The notes beneath the pieces are model-generated. The model saw only the letters and a list, made by a program, of their open reading frames with translations, had not been told where the DNA came from and made no database searches. This document shows, one piece after another, positions 1 to 10,465 of a stretch of DNA of 64,000 bases. Each line of letters opens with the position of its first letter. The first letter of the stretch is position 1. Made by a program: the position numbers and the translations under genes. This stretch comes from Isoetes taiwanensis (taxonomy: Eukaryota; Streptophyta; Lycopodiopsida; Isoetales; Isoetaceae): positions 21,126,018-21,190,017 of the forward strand of contig JAJEKV010000020.1 of assembly GCA_021234155.1 (NCBI GenBank). Direction: 5' to 3'.

Positions 1-192
1 TGTTGGTACAAAACTCTACAAGCCAAACTACGAAGCCTACGCATAACAAAAGCTCTCAGGCTGATCCGGCGCCTCTTGAGCGGATGCAAGAGCCTTCTTG
101 TATGGCGCCTGGGCTTCCTGTCAGCCAATTTCAGAGTTTTGGCAATGAGCTTTTGCGCCAGCTGATGCCTTTTTTCTTCAATCTGAGCAGGG
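1..192 (+). CDS. possible 3' part of an exon, unidentified protein
   Basis: An open frame enters from the window edge. It reads a Ser/Thr/Gln-rich stretch and then a leucine-rich segment (around FGNELLRQLMPFFFNL), and meets a plausible splice donor (GTGAGC) at 193. I recognise no family. It could be the end of an exon of a plus-strand gene that starts outside the window, or chance. No matching downstream exon was found in the following 600 bases. Confidence 0.2.
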
Positions 193-843
193 GTGAGCTC
201 AAGCTGCTCATATGCTGATCTTCGCCGTATTACAAATAAAACAGATTTGGGGCGCCGAGGAGGAGGTGTAGAAGGCACTGCTACTCCAAGAAATCTGACA
301 GGTTCTGCCCTTCTTCCCATTCCTTTTCTTTCTTATCGCTTATTCATTCGTTTATTTATATGCCAATTCCCCAATCAGTCCCTAGTTGCACCTATATCTG
401 AACTGGCTCTATCATTGACCCTCCTCTTCCTGGCGCCTTCTGAGGCAGGTTTTTTCATGGTCTCCACCACACGACATGTTTATAGAAGGCCTTTGCTCAT
501 ATATCACCTTCACCCACAGGGATCTTTGTATTTTTTAATCCAGATCTTCTCTTTCATTTCCTTACACGACAACTTCTCTGCATTTTTATATCCTTAAAAT
601 GCCACCCAACAACACAACCAAATGTAATATAATTGATTTTCACTATAAACAATTGGATCAATTTTAGACTATTAACGCAATATTGGGCGCATGATTACAT
701 ATCTTATTTTGTACCGATGAGAATAGTCTTGCCATTACCTTTCTATTTTTCCAACAAGCCTTTACTCTACCTCAATCGATATGTAAAAATTGGCCTAGTC
801 TAGAGCTCAGTTTCATAGATTTAATAGTTTTTTTGGTCTTATT

Positions 844-950
844 TGTGAGCTTTACAAACTATCACATGTACAGTTCCATAATTTTTTTGGTGTCATCTGT
901 GAGCTTTACAAACTACCACATGTACATTTTACACAGTTTGATAATTTTTT
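844..950. repeat. tandem duplication, about 53 bp
   Basis: The segment TGTGAGCTTTACAAACTA followed by YCACATGTACA occurs at about 845 and again at about 898 with minor changes. The surroundings are AT-rich and non-coding. Confidence 0.6.
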
Positions 951-984
951 TGATAATCACATGTACATTTTTCTTACATGTTTA

Positions 985-1400
985 GTTCAGGTTTATATTT
1001 CAGGCCTGTAGTCCATGAAGATGTCCTGTCAAGTTTCAATTCTTTCTGCTCCACGTGAATAGATGACTCGTCTATGTATTCTTTGATGAACTTGATCACT
1101 GTTGCGCGTTTTTGCTTCAGCACATTACCGAGTTGCAATAATTTTCATTCTGCATGCTCCCACGTTAATAATGCTTTCAAAGATTTAAGTTTCTCTTTTA
1201 CATCCAAATTATAGTCACTGATGGCGAACCAGAGGCAGCTGCCATATAAATTTTCATTCTGCATAGCTCCCGCATTAGTAATGCTTTCAAAGATTTAAGT
1301 TTCTCTTTTACATCCTCATTATAGTCACTGATGGCGAACCAGAGGCAGCTGCCATATAATTTTTCCAACAGGCAATCATTCACGACAAAATAGATTAATA
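985..1400 (-). pseudogene. gene-like fragment with a duplicated segment, unidentified
   Basis: Read on the minus strand, two stretches look like coding sequence. The first contains YGSCLWFAISDYN and KEKLKSLKALL and occurs twice because the DNA is duplicated. The second, about 985-1135, reads LKQKRATVIKFIKEYIDESS. The second copy of the first stretch runs into the second stretch in the same frame with a single TGA between them. The look is of a helical, lysine-rich protein. I cannot name the family. The in-frame stop and the duplication suggest a dead gene fragment. Confidence 0.3.
1141..1358. repeat. two-copy tandem duplication, period 109 bp
   Basis: Positions 1141-1249 and 1250-1358 are almost identical. 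Both run from ATTTTCATTCTGCAT through AGGCAGCTGCCATATAA. High identity means the duplication is recent. It duplicates part of the minus-strand gene-like fragment. Confidence 0.85.
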
Positions 1401-2063
1401 CAAATAGGGAGTACCCCACAAAACAGAATATTAATCAATTGACCATCACATATAAAATCTTACTGCATGCATATGTGTGTGATGAAACGAATTATTATGT
1501 ATCAGGTCCATAAAATGAAGTTTTAGAGAACTTAGAAATCTCCCAATTAGACTACGATGTCAGCACAATTACCAGCAAACGTTTAATGCATCCTCATATG
1601 TGAAGAAATCTGCAACACGAACTTGCAGTGGGAGTATTTGACACCACCATCCTCTTCAAAATAAATTACTTACACAATTAAGGGGAGCAATTCAAACTTC
1701 TATTTTGCCTTAAACCCAATCCATAATTTGTACAGCCCATTGTCGTAGCAAAACTTCCCACTGCATGTGGTCCTGTTTCTTCCTATTTATGCTTGAATTA
1801 TCTACCTTCTGGTTATCTGCTTATGCTCCTCCTGTTTCTTTATGCGTCTCCTTATCATACCAGTCTCCCCATCATACCAGTCCTTTCCACGCCTTTATTA
1901 AATTGAAAATATTTCAAGCCCATCCACGAAATAACCATTCGATTGAAAACATTTCAAGCCCGAAAATTCAAAACAAATTTGCATCTTGTGATGCTTTTCT
2001 TAGATACCCTTCGTTATATAGCAAAGCTTTATCTTCAATTATCTTATATCATTACACGTATCT

Positions 2064-4244
2064 TTAAAATTTGCTTTTCCAGATCTGAGAATTATTTTGC
2101 ATCTTGGCAGCGTAAATATTTGATAACAGCAAGTAAGGCATGGGGTTACATGGATCCAGTTCAATAATCAAACTGGCAATGTGCTCTGCTCTTTCCACAT
2201 CGACATGAATGCTGCAGGAACCAAGCAGGGCAGCCCAAGCCTTTACATCAGTTTCAACTGTCATGCTCACGATCATGGTTTCAGCCTCACTAAGATGCCC
2301 AGCCCGTCCAAGAAGATCAATTATGGAGCAATAATGCTCCAACTTTGTTGTAACTTGATAATCATACATTGAAAGAAAGCAATAGCATGCTTCATCCACT
2401 AGTCCAGCATAGCCACAAGCAGAATAAATACTGTTAAATGTGACTTCGTTCGGCTTCACGCCATCACAATACATCTGTTTGAAAAACTCATAGCCCTCCT
2501 TCCCATGTCCATGTTGTGCATATGCTGCAATTATGATATTCCATGATACAACATCTCGTTGAAGTGCATTGTCAAACAAGCCACATGCATCCTTCAAGCA
2601 ACCACATTTAGCATACAAATTTATAAGGGCATTCAGTACAACGACATCTGCTGCATACCTGGAACAAAGAATTATTGCATGAACCTTCTTGCCTTCAACT
2701 AGAGCTGCCTTTCCAGCACATGCATCAAGAATGTTGGCAAATGTAAAATGATTGGGCATGTACCCTTGTGATTGCATTTGTTGAAAAAGTTGAAGGGCAT
2801 TTGTCAGCTGTCCTTGCTGACCATAAGCTGCAATCATTCCACTCCATGAGACCACATTCCGCTCAGGCATCTGTTCAAAAAGGTCCAGGGCCTCACTGAC
2901 CTGTCCTTGTTCACCATAGGCAGAAACCATGGTATTCCATGTCACCACATCCTTCCAAGGCATCTGTTTAAAGAGCCTAAGAGCTTCCTCAAGCTGCCCA
3001 ACTTCAGTATATGCTGCAATCACGCGATTCCAGGAGACTATATCTCGTTCTGGCATATGACGAAATATTTCAATTGCTTCCTTTAGCTTGCCATGCTGAG
3101 CATATCCAGAAATAAGCATATTCCAAGTAGTCACATGCTTAAGAGGCATATCTTGAAAAAGCTCAAGAGCCTTCTCGAAGAAGCCCTCTTGAACATAAAG
3201 TGCTATCATGCTATTCCATGAGACTGTGTTGCGTTGAGGCATATTCTTGAATAATTCTAGGGCTCCCTCAATTTGCCCTTGCTGTGAATAAGCTTTAATC
3301 ATAATGTTCCAAGAAATCACATCCTTTTCAGGCATTTTTTGGAAAAGGAGAAGAGCCTGCTTGAGAAGCCCGCGGTTCACGAAGCTGGATATGATGGTAT
3401 TCCATGTTATCACATTTCTCTCAGGCATTTCTTGGAACAACTTGAGGGCCTGGTTAAGTTGTCCATCCTGAGCAAATGCTGCAATTACAGCCGTCCACGA
3501 GACTACATTAGGATTAGGCATTTGTTCAAAAAGCTCGAAGGCCTGCTTGAGGTATCCATGTTGTGCATAACCAGAAATCAACGCGTTCCATGAGACCACA
3601 TTTTGCTTTGGCATTTGCCTGAAAAGATTCATTGCCTTCTCAAGCTGGCCTTGTTGAGCATATGCTGTAATCATAGCATTCCAAGAAACTGTATCTCTTC
3701 GAGGTGCCTTTTGGAATAATTGGAGAGCTTTATCCAGCTGCCCAGTTTGAGCAAAGGCAGCAATCATAGCATTCCAGGAGACAACATCTTGCTTAGGCAT
3801 GATGTGAAAAAGGCGATCAGCCTCATAAATCATATCATGCTGTATATAGGCACCAATCATAATATTCCAAGAGAATGTATTTCTGTTTTGCATCCCATCA
3901 AATATTTCCCGAGCATTCTGCAAAGCATTACACCTGCCATACATATATATAAGGAGGTTGCCTAAGAATCTATCGTTCTCTAGACCAAGACTAACAACGT
4001 GTTTGTGGATGAGCTTACCTTCTAATAAATTGTCGCACTTTCTGATCTGGATAGCAATGTTAGCTGCATCTTGAGCTCCATTGACCAAAATTCCATTTCC
4101 ACTTCTTACAATGGGGTCATCTGGTTTTATCGATCTGTCATTCAAATTGGCGCAGCCAACAAATGATTCCCTTGGCAAATCAATGTTTGCAACCATGCAA
4201 TTAACCCAGGAAAACTGGTTCAGCCCCATCATCATTGCCGTCAT
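2064..4244 (-). CDS. PPR protein, PLS class, with a long run of S motifs and a partial E1 domain
   Basis: A single open frame of 726 codons, intronless as is usual for this family. After about 90 N-terminal residues comes a run of 31-residue motifs of the form VVSWNAMI...GQL.KAL.LF..MP.., about twelve in succession, then P and L motifs (GYMPNHFTF; ACAGKAALVEGKKVH) and the start of an E1 domain (HYCSIIDLLGRAGHL, WAALLGSC, PYLLLSNIYAA). PLS PPR proteins bind organellar RNA one base per motif and usually direct RNA editing. After SNIYAA the sequence loses family character and stops within about 15 residues, so E2 and DYW are absent. Such a protein would need a separate deaminase partner, or the 3' end has been lost. 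No targeting prediction was possible. Function by family; RNA target unknown. Confidence 0.9.
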   Translation of the reverse strand: MTAMMMGLNQFSWVNCMVANIDLPRESFVGCANLNDRSIKPDDPIVRSGNGILVNGAQDAANIAIQIRKCDNLLEGKLIHKHVVSLGLENDRFLGNLLIYMYGRCNALQNAREIFDGMQNRNTFSWNIMIGAYIQHDMIYEADRLFHIMPKQDVVSWNAMIAAFAQTGQLDKALQLFQKAPRRDTVSWNAMITAYAQQGQLEKAMNLFRQMPKQNVVSWNALISGYAQHGYLKQAFELFEQMPNPNVVSWTAVIAAFAQDGQLNQALKLFQEMPERNVITWNTIISSFVNRGLLKQALLLFQKMPEKDVISWNIMIKAYSQQGQIEGALELFKNMPQRNTVSWNSMIALYVQEGFFEKALELFQDMPLKHVTTWNMLISGYAQHGKLKEAIEIFRHMPERDIVSWNRVIAAYTEVGQLEEALRLFKQMPWKDVVTWNTMVSAYGEQGQVSEALDLFEQMPERNVVSWSGMIAAYGQQGQLTNALQLFQQMQSQGYMPNHFTFANILDACAGKAALVEGKKVHAIILCSRYAADVVVLNALINLYAKCGCLKDACGLFDNALQRDVVSWNIIIAAYAQHGHGKEGYEFFKQMYCDGVKPNEVTFNSIYSACGYAGLVDEACYCFLSMYDYQVTTKLEHYCSIIDLLGRAGHLSEAETMIVSMTVETDVKAWAALLGSCSIHVDVERAEHIASLIIELDPCNPMPYLLLSNIYAAKMQNNSQIWKSKF

Positions 4245-6169
4245 GGTTTTCCCAAAGACCTAATCATCCATTCCCGCAACAATATTAACATCAGTGATTT
4301 TGCGTCAAGGTTGCAAAACAAAATTTACGTCCTGCATATTCAAACCGCAAGGGTATGGTTGCAGCTCAACCCAGCAACCGTGGATGATCTTCTCGTGAGT
4401 GGACCATACAAAAATAGGTCAAGAATGAGCATGTCTCCGTTGGATGAAGTAAAGAAAAAAATTGATTAGATCTTAAGCATCCAATCTTATCTGTTATCTC
4501 GGGTTCCAATGATTCTTCTATTTTCTGCACCCATTTCCAGTGTTGGCAGCTTTCTTATTGAAATCTGAAGGTTTCCGGCAGGACAATTTTCGGACTGGGA
4601 ACTTGAAATATTCCAATCTTGAGGAACATTATCAATAGGCTCTAAAAGTTGGAATTCTGTATAAACCATTCTGGTCCGGCAAAAAAATGGGTGTTAATCC
4701 GGACATCAGATATCGGTTATTCCGGCCACCCGTTATCAGCCATAGCAGTTAATCCCACCATCTGATATCCATCTGATATCAGGCCATCCGATATCATCTA
4801 GATGATAATCCTGGTTAATCCGGCTAAAAAACTAGGCGTAGAACTGCATGGCAGGGCAAAAATTTTGATCGAATGTTCTTCTCCATGGGCGACTTGATCC
4901 ACTTTAAAGAGCATGTAAATTACGTTGTCCACATTTTTTGCTAGATTGACGAAAAGAGGAAGAGATTTGCGTCGAAATAGAGCCGGGTCAATTAAAACAA
5001 GGTGCTGCGCACGGAGGGTTGCCTTTCGGTGGCCCGAGAGTGTGTTTTCATGTTTCTTGCTGTCGTTTCATTTCATGGTTCTTGTTGGGTCATTTGATGT
5101 GTTTGGGGTTATTAATGGTTTGAAAGGGGGGTTTTGCTTTGTGTTGTTTTTTTTTTGTTTATGAATTGTGCATGGACCAAGCCTAATGACTTGAGATTCC
5201 TGACATGAGATTTTTATTCTTCTTTTTGCCTGCAGCTTTACATACTTTGTAGGAAGAGGCGTTATTTGTTGTTTTTATGTTCTAAAGCATCAACAATAAT
5301 TCCAAGACCTAGATATGACACCTTTAGAGATCGTAGCCATATATGAGCATTGATGCAGGGGGTGCGGTGCAGTGCAATTTCTATGTTTTAAGTTTGGACC
5401 AGTGGATGACCAAGACCAAGAGTGATAATTTGAAATTTCATTGATATGGTGTAAGAATGGTATCAATATGGTGTAAGAATGCTTGAGTCATAACTTATAG
5501 CCTAGATGTGTTGTTGGATTCCAGTAGCTTAAGTTTAAGATGTAATCACTTGCACAATCTCTAGCTTATAGTTAGAGGGAATGATGCAATACCCTTGCGA
5601 ATTAAATTTCTAAGCATGTTAAAGTAGAATAATGAATAGTCTTCAATAACCGCATAACTCTTTGTAAGTTCTATGAAGCCAATAATATTAAATGTAAGCC
5701 TGGATAAGGAAAAATATTAACTCGCAACTTCATACACTGGCCTGTATTTTCTAGAGTGTAAGTCAGTGTATGTCCTTATAGAACTCCAAGTTGTATTTTC
5801 TAGAATGTAAGTCATTGTATGTCCGTGTAGAACTCCAAGTTGTATGCTGCAAATACAACCACATAGAAATAGGAGCTAGAATTTGTACGGCATTACAACT
5901 GCTTTCATTGTCTGTTTAAGGTTAGATACCATTTCTGCAATTAAAGTAAAATCTCGAACCTATCAAATTCGTACCTAGCTCTATATCCTATAATTATCGA
6001 GATTACTCTTATGCTAGCCTTCTACAAAAAAAATGTATTTTAATAAACAAAAAATCATAAAGCAATAAGGACATTGTCCAAACACATAGTCTAACAACAC
6101 CATAGAGCAAGGATATATCATTAGTTTAAAGTTGTAGAACATAAAAACCACCTAGTTTTCCATAGCTTT
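4245..6169. other. non-coding stretch with GATATC-rich inverted segments and a 49-bp tandem duplication
   Basis: No convincing gene. Between 4680 and 4815 the motif CAGATATC or CTGATATC recurs in both orientations, separated by GGTTAATCCGG-like words. At 5743-5845 a unit of 49 bp (TGTATTTTCTAGARTGTAAG...) is repeated in tandem. The short open frame near 4925-5164 has no protein character. Confidence 0.5.
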
Positions 6170-6680
6170 AACCAGGTCAATTTTGGATGGAACATTAGAG
6201 TTTGCATCTCTGCAAGGAACTCCCTGTTACCTTGATTTTTAGCCTAGCTAAGCTTCTTCACAACAATTGTACACGAATCAGGAGGAATTGCTTTATAAAC
6301 AGTTTCAAATCCTCCGTCTCCAATGATGTGGTTTTACAGAAATTGGCCAAAAGAATATCTGCAAATGTGAGCCTGGAGAAGGGGATTTGAAAGGTAGCAA
6401 TGTTGATGCTCAAGGGTTCCTTGAATTTGTCAGTGTTGCTGATGGAGAGGCTAGAATCAGGCAGAGCATTTAGGTTGGCCTTTTGTTCTGCCAAAAGAGA
6501 CATGCTCTCTTGCTTCAAGATCATCCTAAATCTGATCACCACAAATATGAGACAAAAGATGGCAACTATACTTCTAACAACAATTCCCAAAGTTACTTTT
6601 GAATCCACCAAAAGAATAGGCCTACAGCAACCCAATCCAACAACAGTACTACACAGACCAGTGAAAGATGTATAACTTAA
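6170..6680 (-). pseudogene. EMS1/EXS-like LRR receptor kinase fragment: membrane helix, juxtamembrane region and glycine loop
   Basis: On the minus strand a hydrophobic helix (LGIVVRSIVAIFCLIFVVI) is followed by a charged linker and EPLSINIATFQ, a signature of the juxtamembrane region of the EMS1/EXS and BRI1-like receptor kinases. After FADILLA a one-base frameshift leads to the other frame, which reads IIGDGGFETVYKA, the kinase glycine loop, then IVVKKLS, the ATP-binding lysine strand, a stop codon, and GNREFLAEMQTL. The last G of the GxGxxG loop is replaced by E. Homology fades near 6180. No LRR repeats and no rest of the kinase are present. It is a dead fragment: a frameshift and at least one stop. 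It abuts a PPR fragment on the same strand. Confidence 0.8.
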
Positions 6681-7262
6681 ACTCTTGCAGCTTTCATTGA
6701 AGCTCTGGTAGTGCATGCATTTAGAATGCTGATGAACATGGCCTCATCTGGTTTGAAGCCATGCAACTGCGTCTGTTGAAAAAGATAGTGGGCCTCTTTG
6801 AAAAAACCATAATGGGAATACGTTGCAACAATTGTATTCCAAGGTATGACATCTTTCTCATCCATCCGGTTGAAAATCTCAGATGCATCATTCAGATTAT
6901 CAGTCTTCCCATGCATATTGATGAGGGCATTCCCAACGATAGTTGCTGATTCAAACCAATACTATATAGCATGTGCATGAATTAATTTGCCTTCTGTTAA
7001 AAAAACTAAAGCTGGCACAACTGTTGAGAAGAACTATGTAGATAATGGTGTTTGGACTCTCCTTTGCTAACTGCATTTGTTGATAAATGCCAAATGCCTC
7101 TTTTCCATAACCATGCTCTATGTGTGCTGCAATCATAATTGAACATGATATAATATTCCTTTCCTGCATTTGGTTGAACACTTTGTGCACATCTTCAAAG
7201 CAAACCTCCTCTAGATGCAATTATAATCTAGTTGTTGAGCAAATATTTGGCCATTCTAAGCC
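6677..7262 (-). pseudogene. PPR protein fragment
   Basis: Three PPR motifs are visible on the minus strand: DVHKVFNQMQERNIISCSIM, then KEAFGIYQQMQ, and, after a disrupted segment, ASEIFNRMDEKDVIPWNTIV with KEAHYLFQQTQLHGFKPDEA. The frame is broken between about 6950 and 7000 and the sequence ends at ILNACTTRASMKAARV. Both termini of a normal PPR gene are missing. It is a relic unrelated in detail to the intact PPR gene at 2-4 kb, and it runs directly into the receptor-kinase fragment. Confidence 0.8.
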
Positions 7263-8068
7263 AGATGTCATTGAGGCTAGGAGAGGGCAAGAGCCAAGAC
7301 TATTGCAGACCAGATATTTTGAACTCAAAGTAAGTAGCTATTTGCAGCATGTATTTTGAACTCAAAGCAAGTAGCTATTTGCAGCATGAAATTTCCTTAA
7401 TGTCTGATAGCAATGTTAATAATCAACATTACCACATCCACTATTAAAACAACATGCCAGCAGAGAATGTTGTTACTGATCATATCACATCCAATATGAG
7501 GACAATGACATAAGTTCATGGCCATCCAAGATCCAAGTGACACCTGCTTGCTATGCAGCCTAGTGAAGACACATAATTCACCGATTCATCGTGTTAGATG
7601 CAATTCACCTATTTATGCATACTACTACAAGTAAGTAGTCTTTAAAGATTTAAAGAGGGAGGAGGAAAGAAGCTAAACATTTTCGAATGTGCAATCTCGT
7701 TGATTTTTTATTTTCAAGAAAATTGCATTATATTGTAAGAAGCTCTAGGTTGGAAATGGTCATTAAGTGTAGGAATTTTTCCCTCGGAGTTGTAAGAAGT
7801 CCCCAAACCAAAAATCCCTTGGGAGTTAGAAGGAATTCCCAAACCAATCTAATTACATGCATGAATTACTTTGTTTCTTATAACTTAGGCACAAACTACC
7901 GTCCTTACTAAAGGCCATTTGTTCATTCAACCACCAACAAAACAACACTAAAGCCCACGGCCAATTTGTTAGTTTCAAGCACCCCGTCAAGCATCAATTA
8001 CTTTACACACATGATACACCACACTGAATTTGTTCTGCGCTTACTCCACGCTTCAAGAGCCTTGCCAA
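7263..8068. other. non-coding stretch
   Basis: AT-rich DNA with a short local duplication near 7310-7385 (TTTGAACTCAAAGYAAGTAGCTATTTGCAGCATG twice, in two parts). No gene, RNA or element recognised. Confidence 0.4.
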
Positions 8069-9352
8069 CTAGTCCTTAGTCCGGCCAATCCTGCCATCAT
8101 CAAGGGCACTAGGAGTCTTTGGAGTTGTCTTTGGAGGGTGCCTTGAATCAAGGTAGTTAAGAACCTTTCCAATGTCATTGATCAACCTGCCAGCCAAATT
8201 TCTGCTGAAATCTTCTCTGATAACTACCCTCAATAAGTGAACATCTTCAGCATCTGCTGCCATCGTGTAAGCTGGCACTATCCATCCATAACGCCGTAGA
8301 TGATCAGCTATGTCATATTCATTAAACTTCGTTCTATATAGAGGATGAGCACCATGCCCTCCAGCGATGCCCAGCATATGCCCATGTCCGAGCAGTGCAC
8401 ACTGATCTTAGATGCTCTGACACACCGCTACATCAGTTACTTGCATCACCTATGGTAGCGCGGCTGGGAGCTTACATCCTGCAGATTTCGGCCGTCAGAC
8501 TTGCTCTTCTGGGGCATGGTATTTGAGAGCCTACTGCTAGGGTTTTTCCTCCCAAGTGGGGGTTTTTTCATCCCGGTAGTAGGGTTCTACTGTACAGTTA
8601 CATTGTTTGTTTTTGGTGTTGGGGTTTTTGGCTTTTTTGCCTGTTCTCTGCATGTACCGTCTCATAGGCCTTTGGCCTCCGTGGACGTTAAAATAAACTT
8701 CCTTCCTTCCTTCCTTCCTTTAATGAAAATGAAACCACTGGAATACCTGCATCTTTCGAAAGCAGATCAAAACGGCCTGTCTGTCTGATTCCATCTGCCA
8801 AATTCTTGGCATTTCCTTGGCAAGTTTCCATCATGGCTTTGTATCCCTGGTAAGACAACAAAGAAATTTAAATATACACATCAAATAGAAGCATAGAATT
8901 GCAACTTTATTCACCTTTAATTACTTGCTCACAGAAATTATTTATTCCAGATATATTAGACTGCAAAAAAATTATTTACCTCAAAACCAAGCCTAATCAG
9001 TTGGTAGTATTGAGCAATAATTTGACTAGCTCTGCAACAAGGAAAAATGAGATCCCCAAAAATTCAGGATAGGAATGTGCTATCAGATTCCATTAGACCT
9101 TTGGAGAAGTTGAGTGCAAATGTTGGATGATCAGCACCCAAATAATTGATATGGAAGATGAGCTCTTCAGGAAGCTCCTCCTTCCCACTCCATACCACCC
9201 ATCCAATACCTGCATATACTAGGCATACTTGTGCCCACTTACATTTATGCTCTTGACCAACGGCAAGCGAAAGTCCCATTCCAAGTCTGGGTATAAGAAA
9301 GGTGCAACAAAACCTCCACTCGGCTGCATCCACACGTATCGGGATATTCCAC
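8069..9352 (-). pseudogene. GAD: glutamate decarboxylase, C-terminal half, broken
   Basis: Glutamate decarboxylase makes GABA from glutamate with pyridoxal phosphate in the cytosol. Exons on the minus strand: 9352-9098 (IPIRVDAA, then [31 protein letters not shown]), 9031-8980 (SQIIAQYYQLIRLGFE), 8846-about 8720 (GYKAMMETCQGNAKNLADGI, GIPVVSFSLK) and about 8345-8069 ([38 protein letters not shown]). The PLP-lysine motif SGHKY is present but lies in a shifted frame: one base is gained after VDAA and one lost after HKY, with a stop between. The donor after NFSKG is not a clean GT in the expected phase. A LINE-like 3' end sits between SLK and KFNEYD. The calmodulin-binding tail of plant GADs is missing, and no upstream exons were found. 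This is a decayed gene that kept its introns, so not a retrocopy. Confidence 0.85.
8480..8719 (+). mobile_element. LINE/SINE-type 3' end with TTCC tail, inside the GAD pseudogene
   Basis: The plus strand carries a U-rich hairpin region (8529-8584, containing AGGGTTTTTCCTCCC and CATCCCGGTAGTAGGG) and ends in CCGTGGACGTTAAAATAAA followed by (CTTC)n up to 8719. The same ending, with the same type of tail, occurs on the minus strand at about 31425-31500 and in a SINE at 38.6 kb. Such a shared 3' end with a microsatellite tail is typical of LINE families and their SINE partners. The left boundary is not visible; target duplications were not found. Confidence 0.65.
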
Positions 9353-9881
9353 CTATAGTATTTACAAATCATGAATATGGGAGAAGTCAATCGCTCCAAT
9401 TTTGATGATTTAAATCAAATGACAGTATGCAAATAAGAGCTCCTACATGCAAGATCAATAAGATCAAAATGCGACAAGTATGTTACTCATTCATTCTCTT
9501 TATTTTTCTTAGACAGAAGCAGTGCGGAGGCATTTGACATGCCCGAAATCTCAGCAAAACAAGCATTCCCGTATATAAACTGCAACCGATCATCAAACCC
9601 ACGGTGATGCCCCACGGTGATACCCGGAATGGAAGAAACTGGACACCAACCACAATGACCCCAAATCATGGCAGGGGCAAACCTCTGTCAATGCACCGCC
9701 CACTGCCAAGCCTAATGCAGTTCAAAAGCCAGAAAATACCTAGGTTAATCCCGGATTCCGCGAAGGGGAAAAAAACTTCAACTATTGCTATCAACCCTAG
9801 GATATGGTCAGCATTGCACAGATGCTATAACTGGAAACACCGTTCAAGAATTGACATGAGAGGGCCTTGTTATCTATCCCA
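9353..9881. other. non-coding stretch between GAD remnant and next exons
   Basis: No upstream GAD exon recognised. A minus-strand open frame near 9487-9669 has no family resemblance that I can defend. Confidence 0.35.
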
Positions 9882-10457
9882 CTAGAACTTTTGACGTTTT
9901 AAGGCAGGAGAAGATGCAGGAACCAATCTCAGTCCAACATCAGTACCAGTAAATGCATCTTCAAACTGAGGAACATAGAACAGATCACCTTGTTTTGTTT
10001 CTGCTTTAGCGAGCAAATAAAGATCTAACCTGCAAAAGAGTGGCAGAAGTTATAATGGGTTTCTTGCTGGATGTACTTTTGCTTCCTTTCAGTGCACTTG
10101 CATTTCTTCAAAGCAATGTCCATTCGCTTATAATTCAAGCACATATATTTACTTGAATCAATTTTCTGTAAACGAATCCTGTTAGAAGCACAATTCTTAA
10201 ATCTGTGCCTGAGATTCAAACATGCTTGATATTAGGTCAGGCCTGGAAGCATGATCCGTGCATCACATTATTTTGCTGTTTTGGAGGTTCTATTTGCAAG
10301 CAAGTTTTCCTATCTGTATAATTATTGTTCTTAGCCCATAAGTCAATTGTCTAGAACCTTATCAGAAAGCATATCATGAAAAACTTACATGATGTTCAGG
10401 AATTTCCGAGCCATTAAACAATAAAGGTGCCCTTTCTTTGGCAGTTTGGTACGTCCT
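9882..10457 (-). CDS. two last exons of an unidentified protein
   Basis: On the minus strand an exon from 10457 to 10389 (acceptor CAG, donor GTAAGT) joins in phase to a terminal exon from 10029 to 9882 (acceptor TTTTGCAG, stop TAG). The joined product reads KLPKKGHLYCLMARKF, then LDLYLLAKAETKQGDLFYV, EDAFTGTDVGLRLVP, and ends in SSPALKRQKF. The matching phases and good splice sites argue for a real gene; the basic tail could be a nuclear signal. I do not recognise the family. Upstream exons should lie between 10.5 and 12.7 kb but I could not assign them. Confidence 0.4.
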
Positions 10458-10465
10458 CTGCTTCA

